Shown here: piece after piece, positions 21,519 through 32,900 of the stretch | Layout: each line of letters starts with the position of its first letter | Numbering within the stretch: position 1 is the first letter of the stretch | Origin: Chiridota heheva | Lineage: Eukaryota; Echinodermata; Holothuroidea; Apodida; Chiridotidae | NCBI GenBank assembly: GCA_020152595.1 | Contig: JAIGNY010002774.1 | Location: 62,501-126,500, forward strand | Direction: 5' to 3' | DNA length: 64,000 nucleotides | The notes under the pieces: generated by a model | The model's input: only the letters and a program-made list of their open reading frames with translations | What the model was told of the DNA's origin: nothing | Databases searched by the model: none | Position numbers and translations under genes: made by a program

Positions 21519-23955
21519 TTGAGACCTACTGTTACTCAGAGACTTGATAAGAATGTTTACTCTTCACTTAGGAAATTGGAGATCTGCTCGGTTAATCCAA
21601 CAAAAAGAGGATATCGTGCTTTCTCCAAGAAGCAATCTCCCATATTTCGTATTGTGACTAACAGAGCTCAAAGACTCCTAAGCACAGTTGGTGCTGCAAA
21701 TCACCAAAACCTTATAAAGATTTCTTCTGTTTCCAACAACTCATTTGCATCTAACGGTAAATTTTCTGTATGGAATGCCAATTCTGTGAAAAATAAAGTT
21801 CCTTCTGTTTGTGACTATGTTGTGTCAAACAAAATTGACATATTTGCTATAACTGAAACCTGGTTTACTGGTGATGTTCGTGATTCCCATGCCACTGCAA
21901 ACATATGTAATACTCTGCTTGATCATGCGCTCTACCATATACCTAGATTGTCAAAAGGTGGGGGAGGTGTTTGTATTATACTACGTAAAGGTTTTAATGC
22001 AAGGCAAAACTGTCACGAATTTTTCAAATCATTCGAAATCATTGACCTAACCATTTGTTCAAATGGTGTTTCCATTAGACTTGTTGTTATTTATCGCCCA
22101 CCACCAAACAAAAAGAACAAGCTAACTTCTGCCATATTCATGTGTGAATTCTCCACACTTCTTGAAACCCTGACAACATGTCATGGCCACCTGTTTATGG
22201 CAGGGGATTTTAATTTTCACGTTGATGATTGTAAAACCGTGATGCTATAGCTTTTTAGATTTACTGGATTCTGCTGGTCTGCAGCAACACATTAACGTTG
22301 TTACGCATCGCAAGGGACATACCCTTGATCTTATTATTACACATAAGGATGATCGTCTGCTTTCAAATGTTAATGTCAACAACCTTGAACTTCCATCTGA
22401 CCATGCTGTCTTATCTTGTCACATTGGGCTTAAACGCCCTCCTCCAACCAAGCGAACAATTCACCACCGTGACTATAAAAACATTGTACTTGATGATCTC
22501 GAGCGTGACATCCAATTGTCGTCCCTGTACACGGATCCCTCATCAAATGCTGAAGAATTAATCTTACAATATGACTGTATGAACACGTCTTAAAAAATCT
22601 CATTAATAAGCATGCACCTCCCCCGCCAGTGCACCACAACTGGTTATCAAAGGCCGTGGACATTGACTTGGTTGTCGATGTTATGTCTGTCCGTACGTCG
22701 TACCTGTGTTCTCGTCCGGGTCGTATTAAGCGTTTCGTGATAGCATTTGTACTATCATAACCGAATACGCAGGCGACGACCCCGTCACTGTAATTGTGTG
22801 TTCAACTCTCTCTAAGCATACACCTGAGAAGTCCTGATCAGTCACTTTACGACCTCATGCCTCTTGGTTTTCTGACTCATTGCAAGAAGCTAAGCTACAG
22901 CGAAGACGTGCTGAACGAAAATGGAAGAAAACCCGTCTAGAAGTACATCGGCAAATTCTTGAAGCTAAAACTTCTGAGTACCGTGAACTTCTTGACTTGG
23001 CCAAATGTGACTATCATTCTACACAAATTGCAACCTGCGATCAGCGTAAATTGTTTAAACTTGTTGACTCCATGTGCGTTGCTAAGTCCAACTCTCCATT
23101 GCCTAGCCATGACTGCCCACAAAAGTTAGCAGAGGACTTTGGGGACTTCTTTGAGAACAAAATTACTTTGCTTCGTTCTCAACTGGATAATGTGACACCC
23201 CCATCAATGCCTGTGGATCCAAAACCATATATCACATGCTCACATTCTCTTGATACATTTTGTCAACTGAGTGATGCTGATGTACGTAAAATGATCCTGC
23301 AGATGCCAAACAATCATGTTCAATTGATCCCTTACCAACTTGGATCCTGAAGGATTGTCTTGACGAGCTATTGCCAGTTTTGTCAAAGATTGTAAACATG
23401 TCACTGAGTTCTGGCACTTTCCCATCAACCTTGAAATCTGCCATTGTCACTTCTACCATCAAAAAACCGTCCCTGGACACAGAAGTTCTTCAAAACTATC
23501 GTCCCATTCCCAACTTAAAATTTCTTGCAAAATTGATAGAAAAGGCTGTTTCTTTGCAACTACAAGACTACTTGTGTCCCAACTCACTACAAAATTCCCT
23601 CCAATCTGCCTATCGCAAGAATCACTCAACAGAAACTGCCCTGTTACGCATTTACAATGATCTTCTCCTTGCTACTAATGACCACAAAAAGTCACTTCTT
23701 GTCCTCCTCGACCTTAGTGCAGCATTTGACACTATTGACCATCAAATTCTGTATAATCGGCAGCATACTGTGTACGGTTTGGATGGAATCACTCTCAATT
23801 GGATGAAATCATATTTTGCAAAACTTGAATCGTGTGTAGAGGAACTCAAGACATGGTGTGCAGACAACAAACTAGGACTTTGTCATCTGAATAAGAATTC
23901 ATTCATTTGTTCCAGTGATTTGATTTTCTTATTCAAAGAAAAATATTGTGTCTAA
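21519..23955 (+). mobile_element. L2/CR1-type LINE, degraded, with SINE inserted
   Basis: The first open frame (21519-22250) encodes an APE-type endonuclease: WNANSVKNK, ITETWF, GGGVCI, YRPP and GDFN-x-H-x-DD. Coding continues in other frames (SDHAVLSCHI) to the SINE at 22620, then 22880-23350 and 23371-23955. The latter carries reverse transcriptase blocks: NYRPI-x-NLKFLAKLIEKA, QSAYRKNHSTETALL and VLLDLSAAFDTIDH. The palm region with GVPQG and F/YADD is missing: sequence jumps from MKSYF to SCVEELKTWC. Several frameshifts and stops make it non-autonomous. Confidence 0.9.
22620..22813 (+). mobile_element. 5'-truncated SINE inserted in a LINE
   Basis: Body and CT tail of the same SINE family; the tRNA-like head is missing. 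The flanking duplication is AAGCATGCACCT (22608-22619) and AAGCATACACCT (22814-22825), one mismatch. The LINE coding sequence continues on both sides. Confidence 0.9.
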
Positions 23956-24904
23956 ATGACACATTCAAGTTCAAAGTTGGGGGACCAAACACACCCCTCT
24001 GAAAAGTTGGAGGGGTCATTCCTTCTTTCCTTTCCCCCACCTGTGGCAGGGGACAGGGAAACAGGCCCCCAAGCGAAGCATTCTGAGGGGCGCCAAAATC
24101 GTCCTGAAAACACAAAAATATTTAGGCCCTGAGAAAATTTACGTATTGACCAATAACTTCTTTCTATACTATTAAAAGTACCGGTATATAATTTTCCATT
24201 TGTATAGTTCAAAAGCGCATGAATTTTCCACATAATTTTCCCACCATTGGCACTCGAGCCTGTATTTCGTGCTCGGACAGAAACCGATGCATGGCGATAG
24301 CTCGTCGGCAATATTCAATATCTCCTCCTGCCATGAAGGGCAACTTTTTTTTATTGAATTTAGCTGGTAGAAGCTTTTCGAGAGGGCGCCGAATGCTCAC
24401 AAGGGCGCAAAAAGTGTAGAAAATTTACTCTATATACTTTTTATTCTCAACTTTGTAACTAATTTTTCTCAAATCTTTATTTTAAAATCAGAAACATGAA
24501 AACCAAGACCCCAAGTAAAGACACATATTGGAGTCAATGGACATGGAATCCTGTACTTGAACATTCGTTCCAAAATAATATTCCTTTTAAAAAACTGAAG
24601 CAATTTTCTGCTACCAAAATCAGGCCAAAAAATGCTACTACCTTCCTAGATCTTTCCCCTTGGCGCCTAGGACGTTGACCCTGGATTTGATACAATATTA
24701 AGCAATTTTCTGCTCTGAAAATTGCAAGACTAATGCAGGGTTTCGCCCCAGCGCCCCTACGTGCAGCTTCGCCAGATGTGACACATTTCAAAGCCCTTTT
24801 CTGCTATTACAAACGTAGGGCTTACTGCTAAACCCTGGATCCCCACCAGGGTTTCGCCCCAAGAGCATGCCTAGAGTTGACACAATTTTAATTCTCCAAT
24901 AATG
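23956..24904. other. Intergenic, nothing firm
   Basis: 24500-24900 contains CAATTTTCTGCT and CGCCCC-rich blocks vaguely like 2560-2660. No supported gene. Confidence 0.4.
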
Positions 24905-25510
24905 AACGTGTTACAAATTTATTTTCTTCGGAAAATTTTCACCGTTTCATGGAATTTTCTCTTTTTTTGTGAAATTTGCTTCCATTATCATGAAATTTCC
25001 TTAATTTCGGTTTTCTTCATAGCTTGAGAAATTTCCTTCATTTTTCGGATTTTTTTTTAATTTTTAGGAAGTTTTGATTTTTGGTAAATTTTCTTCAATA
25101 TTTGAAAAAGTTTCTTCAATTTTTGGGAAAATTTCTTCATATGGAGGTAATTTTCGTGATATTTTCTTAAATATTTGAGCACTTTTCTTGAATTTTCAGA
25201 AAATTCCTTTTTGCGGCAATTTATTTTCTTGAAGTGTTCTTCATTTTCGAGATATTTTTTTTAATATTTGGGAAGTTTTGTACAATTTTCCGGAAATTGT
25301 CTTCATTTTGTTTAAATTTTTGGGATATTGCCTTCAATATTTGGGCAGTTTTCTTCAATTTTTGGAAAAGTTTTTTCAATTGTCCCCGAGTTTTTCTTCA
25401 ATTTTGGGGATATTTCATTCATTTTGGGAAGATTTCCTTCATTTTCAGAAAATTTTCGAAATTTTTCTTCAGTATTTTGAAAATTTCCTTCAACTTTTGG
25501 GATTTGTTTA
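24905..25510. repeat. Long stretch of degenerate TTTTGGGAAATTTCTTCAA repeat
   Basis: The clearest block of this repeat type. Translated ORFs here are Phe/Gly/Lys-poor-complexity (FGKF-like) and are by-products. Unit length drifts between about 20 and 40 bp. Confidence 0.8.
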
Positions 25511-26038
25511 ATCAAAGCAGCGCTTCCGGAGGCTTCGCCCACCTGGTCTGGAAGGTTTTTATGGTTCCTAGATTCAAAACTGATTTTAAAGTACTTCCCT
25601 AAACGGTTCATGCCAAGTTACTTCTATGTGGCCAACGTTTTACTCTTATGAGCTTTTTTAGGTGGGACGCCAAAATTCCCTTGCCCCCAGTGAAACATCA
25701 TGACTTACCACGCCACGGTTCACCCCCCCCCCCCCCCTCCTCGTCTCCGCGGTCCCTGCTGTAAGAATATTTTATCCACAAGATTCCAAAACACAGTACC
25801 ATTGTGACCAATTATTTATTTGTTTATATATTTCGACCCCTTTTAGGATATGAAAGATACGAAGAAATATACAAAGTGTATCAAAAGTACAAATAATAAT
25901 GAAAACACATTAAATCTGGGCATGCAAAACTAAATGTAAATGTAAATACAAATATATATAATGAATATAAACAAATAAGATAGAAAAAGGTATGATTGTA
26001 CAACTATTTACAAGCAGAAAGTGACAGAAGGCCTACTT

Positions 26039-26363
26039 TTAAGCAATTTTATCCTTAATAATATTAAGAAATTTACAAAGATTGTTCAGAACGGTTGCAT
26101 TGGCATCCGGGATTGGCATTGAACAGCATGCCGTGTTTGGGCGAGTTCTGTAATATTTCTTAATGAATTTGTTTCTATAATAAATCAATGCTCTGCATAT
26201 GAATAGATAGTGAAATTTGTCACCAATTTTGTTTTTGTCACACAACTTGCAAATTATATCAGAATTCCAAAATGAAACACTCTTCCTTGACAGTTTCGAA
26301 TTTCCACTGAAGTGGCAATATTTGTAATACACTTGTACCTTCCCATCGCCTTTACGGAAAGAA
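26039..26363 (-). mobile_element. C-terminal fragment of a LINE ORF2
   Basis: The minus-strand frame runs from the A-tract at 26364 to a stop at 26039. It contains ICKLCDKNKIGDKFHYLFIC and YYRTRPN, the Cys/His terminal motif found after the reverse transcriptase in many invertebrate LINEs. The 5' part is absent and a 25-nt homopolymer (26364-26388) abuts it. Confidence 0.75.

Positions 26364-26388
<25 letters not shown>
26364..26388. repeat. T25 homopolymer
   Basis: An uninterrupted T run next to the LINE fragment; it could be the poly(A) of a minus-strand retroposon. Confidence 0.8.
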
Positions 26389-26394
<6 letters not shown>

Positions 26395-26605
26395 ATCTTG
26401 TAAAACTGTACAGAAGCTAGGCCTACTCGGACAAAAATAAATGCTCCAAAAATTGAAATGTACTTTATTATTACTATAAATTCAGGTTTTAAAACATATA
26501 CTTAAAATTATAAAATACATAAATTTGAATCTAAAAAATAAATTTGGAAAATACTATTCTTTTAAGAAGATAACGCACTGTAGCCTATGATTTACTTGAA
26601 ACAAA

Positions 26606-26904
26606 ATGGCTGCCTCTATGAAAAGAACACAGCTTTTACTATCAAACTTTACTTTTAAGCAATGTATTCTCCAGGATGGTATGTTGCACCACAAAAAGGT
26701 CATAATTTCTTTAAGACCATCGCACAGAACGATTGGAGAATTTAGGCGGAGAGCTGAAGAAATGAAAGATGGTGAACTACCAGAGGAAGAAATCGAGGAG
26801 CTTAGCGAAATTGAGGCAAATTTTGATATCCGACTGAGACCCCCTAAACAACGAGAGTTCGAGCCTCTACCATGGCAGCTTACAAGAAGGTGGTACGCAA
26901 AGAA
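26606..26904 (+). CDS. GADD45GIP1: GADD45GIP1 exon 1
   Basis: Codons 1-99 plus two bases of codon 100. The exon ends in AAGAA followed by the donor GTAAGT at 26905. It contains the presumed mitochondrial presequence, an acidic helix (EMKDGELPEEEIEEL) and the conserved WQL...RRWYAK segment, which continues directly into exon 2. Confidence 0.94.
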
Positions 26905-29900
26905 GTAAGTCATTGACCTGTAAATATTACTGTTATTATCATTTGTTGGTATTTTTTGTGGAGTAGGCTACTGGTTACTCGTGGAATTTGTTGTGGCCAC
27001 GACAAATTTTAGAAGGCTACACACTGGGCAGGGCCAGAAAATATCCCCTCCCCCTACTGTACTACTGTATATCCCCGCTGCTGTAGCTGCTGTATATCCC
27101 CGCTGCTGAACATCCCCGCTGCTGAACATCCCCGCTGCTGTACATCCCCGCTGCTGTACATCCCCGCTGCTGTACATCCCCGCTGCTGCTGTACATCCCC
27201 GCTGCTGCTGTACATCCCCGCTGCTGCTGTACATCCCCGCTGCTGCTGCACATCCTGCGCTGCTGCTGTACATCCCGCTGCTGCTGCACATCCCGCTGCT
27301 GCTGTACATCCCGCTGCTGCTGCACATCCCCGCTGCTGCTGTACATCCCCGCTGCTGCTGTACATCCCGCTGCTGCTGCACATCCCCGCTGCTGCTGCAC
27401 ATCCCCTGCTGCTGCTGCTGCTGTACATCCCGCTGCTGCTGCACATCCCGCTGCTGCTGTACATCCCGCTGCTGCTGCACATCCCTGCTGCTGCATCCCC
27501 GCTGCTGCTGCACATCCCGCTGCTGCTGTACATCCCGCTGCTGCTGCATCCCGCTGCTGCTGCACATCCCCGCTGCTGCTGTACATCCCGCTGCTGCTGT
27601 ACATCCCCGCTGCTGCTGTACATCCCGCTGCTGCTGCATCCCGCTGCTGCTGTACATCCCGCTGCTGCTGCACATCCCGCTGCTGCTGTACATCCCGCTG
27701 CTGCTGCACATCCCCGCTGCTGCTGCACATCCCCGCTGCTGCTGCACATCCCCGCTGCTGCTGCACATCCCCGCTGCTGCTGTACATCCCCGCTGCTGCT
27801 GCACATCCCCGCTGCTGCTGTACATCCCCGCTGCTGCTGTACATCCCCGCTGCTGCTGTACATCCCCGCTGCTGCTGTACATCCCCGCTGCTGCTGTACA
27901 TCCCGCTGCTGCTGCACATCCCGCTGCTGCTGCACATCCCGCTGCTGCTGTACATCCCGCTGCTGCTGCACATCCCCGCTGCTGCTGCACATCCCGCTGC
28001 TGCTGCACATCCCGCTGCTGCTGCACATCCTCGCTGCTGCTGCACATCCCGCTGCTGCTGCACATCCCCGCTGCTGCTGCACATCCCCGCTGCTGCTGCA
28101 CATCCCCGCTGCTCCACATCCTCGCTGCTGCTGCACATCCCCGCTGCTGCTGCACATCCCCGCTGCTGCTGCACATGCTGCACATCCTCGCTGCTGCTGC
28201 ACATCCCCGCTGCTGCTACATCCCGCTGCTGCTGCACATCCCGCTGCTGCTGCACATCCCGCTGCTGCTGCTGCTGCACATCCCCGCTGCTGCTGCACAT
28301 CCCCGCTGCTGCTGCACATCCCGCTGCTGCTGCACATCCCCGCTGCTGCTGTACATCCCGCTGCTGCTGCACATCCCCGCTGCTGCTGCACATCCCCGCT
28401 GCTGCTGCACATCCCCGCTGCTGCTGCACATCTCCGCTGCTGCTGTACATCTCCGCTGCTGCATATCCCCGCTACTGTAATTCCCCACTACTGTATATCT
28501 CCACTACTGTATATCTCCACTACTGTATATCCCCACTACTGTATATCCCCACTACTGTATATCCCCACTACTGTATATCCCCACTACTGTATATCTCCCA
28601 CTACTGTATATCTCCACTACTGTACATGTATATCCCCACTACTGTACATGTATATCCCCACTAATGTATACCCTCCCCCTCCCCTCCCCACTAAACTACT
28701 GTAGGCTTTTCTATACAGAAGCTGCAGTATGTGTACTCATTTGACGTAATGAATTTCAATTCAGATATTTTTCCTTAACCCGAACTTTTGATTATGAAGT
28801 AGTTTTTAGTGCATTTTGTGCTTGGTACATTTACCAACACAATTTGTACTGACTAATGTTACATTTGTATTAAGTAAGTAATCATGATTGGTATGGTACT
28901 GGCTGCCAGGCCCTGCCAGATTGCATAGATTGTTTCTACGCCTAGTAAAGAAGATCTTGTGCCCTACTTTTAAAATCTTGGGAGAAGTTATTTTCATGAT
29001 CTTGGTGCATTTCTAACATTAGGCGCACACTTTTGAGAGTTTTCTTCACTAAAATGTTTAGAAAAAGCTAGTTCATAATCTTGATAGCCGAAGCATAGGA
29101 AAACTTCTCCATATTGTAATTTCAGCCTTTTGTTAAATAATATTGTATTATTTCCACTATCAAATACTGATAGATCGGTGCACATTTCTTAACATTAGAC
29201 ATTGGCGCACATTATATTTTCTAGATATTGGCGCACATTAAATTTGAGTCTAAAAATGATCTACCGCGCACACTTTACAAACTATGCAGTCTTGGGTAGG
29301 CCTATGGAGTAATTGCAAGGTCCAACGCACTTCTGTAGGTACAGCATAACCCATCCTTGATTGTAAAGGCAGACTTGTAGTTGGTATTGGTGGTGGCATC
29401 TGGTTTGTGTTTTGAGGGGACAAAAGTTCTGTTGTATTTTTATAAGTACTTTATTTCATGGTAGGGTGGTCTAGAGTAGGAACTTGTTCTTTCTCTACGA
29501 GCATACATGTAATAGTAGTAGTGCGTAAAAATGATGCAACATGAAGATTATTATAGTGACTGATTGCGTCTGTGGAGTTGTAGTGAACACTTGCATGCTG
29601 ATTTCTGCAGTTAAGCCCATGGTTTCACTTTAAAGTACTTCTGTATGTACCTGGCTGGCAACAGTGAAGTCCTTTACTAATACAGTAGATGACATTGGTA
29701 AGCCAGTTCTACTGTACAGGTAATACTTTCATTTGTCCAAAGTGGGTTTTGCGTAGTAACAACTGAATGAGACCTTTTAACAGTACTTTTGTTTAATTTC
29801 ATTATAGGAACAGAAATTTCCTAAAAATTTAGCAAAAATGTAAGTTATTAAACCACAATATTAAGTAAATACACACTAGACTGATCATATGAATATGCAA

Positions 29901-32900
29901 AATAGAAATATTCATGCATTTAGTAATCTCTATTTCTGCATTTTGGAACATTTATTGGTGGCAGTATATTAATGTAAGTCTGCCCATCACATTATTGGTA
30001 GATGCCTAAGGAAGCAATCCTGGTCAATACAGAGCCACATGTACATGTACAAAAGGACTCACATTACAGTATATCAAATTTCATTTGCTAGTTTTCTTAA
30101 AATTACTTTTGTTTTATTATTATGAATTTACATATGTTATTTTCCCACAATGGAATATACTGCAAAGGGATCTTTTTGAGTCTCTTTGGCTACTGTATAT
30201 CAAAAGTATTTTTCAGCAGGGCTTAAATGTAACATTTAATCAAATTTATGTCTGACTTCATCTGGACAGATATTGGTCAGATATTATGTTATTTGTTTAC
30301 TTTATTTGTACATGTACATCAAACTGACTTTAATCAAGGTTACTGTATATCTGACTTAATCTGGCCTCAAGGCCAGATAAACCTCTATCTACTCTGCCGA
30401 GGCAAAAGCCATCCTCCTAGTTGTAAACTTCATAGAACTCTCTTTCTGCCACTGTTTTGTCATCTTCTCTGATGCTAAATCCATCCTCACTGGCATCTGA
30501 ACATGCTCTGGCTCAACCCTCTTATTCTACAAATCCTCAACAAACTCCAAACTCTCTCCTTCTTAGGAAAGTTTATTATCTTCTTTTAGATTCCCAGCCA
30601 TGTCGGCATCCCTGGCAACATGAGAGCCAACAGAGCCGCCAACAAAGCTCTGTCAAACATCGCCTCTCCTTTACCTATTCCACACTCAGACCTCCGTCTC
30701 TTTATCTCCAACTACATCAAAAAAACCTAGCAAAACTCCTGGAATCACGAAGCCACTAACAAACTCCACAGCATCAAACTCAAAGTCGGGACCAACACCC
30801 TTCTACACAGTCGCATCTGCAGGGAAGACATCGTTGTCATCCGCCTTGGCCACTCCTCTCTTTCTCACTCCCATCTCTTATCCGGCTCTCCTACCCCTCT
30901 CTGCCCCACTTGTTACACCGATCTCTCCTTCAGGCATATCTTCATAACCTGTTCCCTATACCAGAACTCCAGATCTCTTCTCTCCTCACTATCCACAATC
31001 TCAGACCTTTTGAAAACAATTCTTCCTCAAACATCATCAACTTCCTCCTCAACAACAACCTCTTCCATCACATTTAACTCTCTCCTCCCCTCCCTTTCTA
31101 CACCTAACCTTACATACTCCTTTCTTTTCACCCAAAGTTTTTTTTTCTTTCCCCTATCTCCCTTACAAACCTTCCATCTTCTCACTATTCTAACTCTTAC
31201 ACCATAATTTATTAACACCCTATAGGCACATTTGACTCTGACTGCCATTAAACATCAACAAACTATAACCAAATCTTATCTGGCTAGATCAAAATTTGTT
31301 TTATTTAATGTAGCATTAATTAAACTTTATATCTGGCTTTATCTCCCCATGATCTGGCCATATCAAAATTTATTTACCTAGATATAAACTATATTAATGC
31401 CAAATCTGGACTTTTGTAAGGGCATCGACCTCATTATCATACATGAACATGCATTGTTCTTTAATTAAGCGTAATATAATCCTTGCAACTGTGCAACTTC
31501 TTGACACAAGCCTGGGAAATGCCATAGTTTGGACTTATTTTACCTATATTTGGACTTATTTTACCTATAATTGGACTTATTTTACCTATATTTGGACTTA
31601 TTTTACCTATAATTGGACTTATTTTACCTATATTTGGACTTATTTTACCTATAATTGGACTTATTTACCTATATTTGGACCTATTTTATCTATAATTGGA
31701 CTTATTTTACCTATATTTGGACTTATTTTACCTACAGTATATGTGGACTTACATCATATCTAAAAGTTCTTTCAACATATGCATCATTCTTTAGTCAAGC
31801 TTAGTGCAATCCTTGCAACTGCGTGACTTCGCTGCCCAAGCCGGGGATAATGCATGGGAGCCATCTACTGTACAGTATTTATAAGATTACACCATTTATA
31901 CTGTACCTTGGAAGTTTGCAATTCGGGGTATCTTTTGAAAGTCAACCTGCATTCTATATTTACTCCCTAATTATACACATTCCTCACTATGGTTGACATT
32001 AAATTGGGATTAATGTATGAGGGTTATTATTTTTACTATAAGTACTGTACGATTTCTATGTTGTTGAAAATTCACATGTTGTAGAAAATTGACGATTGAA
32101 AAAATCAATTACTTTTTTAATATTCTTACTTTATAGTCACTCTAAATAATACCGATTTCCCTAAATTCTTTTCTTAAATCTTTATCTATTTGGCACAACG
32201 TTGGGATGAAAATTATTTTAATTCGTGTTTTGGTGGCAATCTTGCCTACTGCCTAGTCACTGCACGTTTGTTTTCAACTATTAAAATCTCTGCAAATAAG
32301 TTTTAGGATGTTTCACAAAACTGCAGGTTGATAATTTGCTGACAATTTTTGTACTGCATATAATATAATTCAAGAAGTTTCAGTTAGTAAACTGTGTGAA
32401 AACTAATAAATAAAACATCAATAAATGTTTAGAAAATATAATAGTACTTTGTAAGTATTATCTTTATTTTTCCCATATACAACTGAAACATACTGTATGA
32501 CCCCTGCTAAAATGCAATAGCCCCGACCGCGATATCAATGTTTTGAACTTTCACCGTGCTCTAAAGAGCTCATCAGTCAAATTGTAATCCAGTAAATTGT
32601 TTGACTAAAATCACCGTAATAATAGTTTTTGAAGACAGGGATGGGTTTGAAGAGTAAGCATTGTCGAGGAAATAAAAGGTACAATGGTTTCGATTCATAA
32701 GGATCTTAAAAGTGAGATATTGTCAATATTTTAACACAGTGTAGCGATCACCTTAAAACAGCGCAGCAGAGTTTAGGGCTTTGTAGTACAGTACCCTCGT
32801 ACAGCCAGTCATCAGTAAAACGGCAGCAATCACCAAGACGGCTGGCATCAGTATGATGTTTGGCGGGGAGTACAGTACTACTCCATAATCACCATAAAGA

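Noticed and set aside
26968..28450. Minus-strand ORFs of 405-462 codons (Cys/Ser/Gln/Ala-rich)
   Set aside because: They coexist in three frames over an 18/19-bp tandem array; the openness comes from the repeat, with no start context, domain or splice support.
30457..31207. Plus ORFs as a Ser/Thr-rich secreted protein
   Set aside because: Reading across frames shows a LINE RNase H domain (SHVGIPGN, RANRAANKAL); the Ser-rich look comes from frameshifts.
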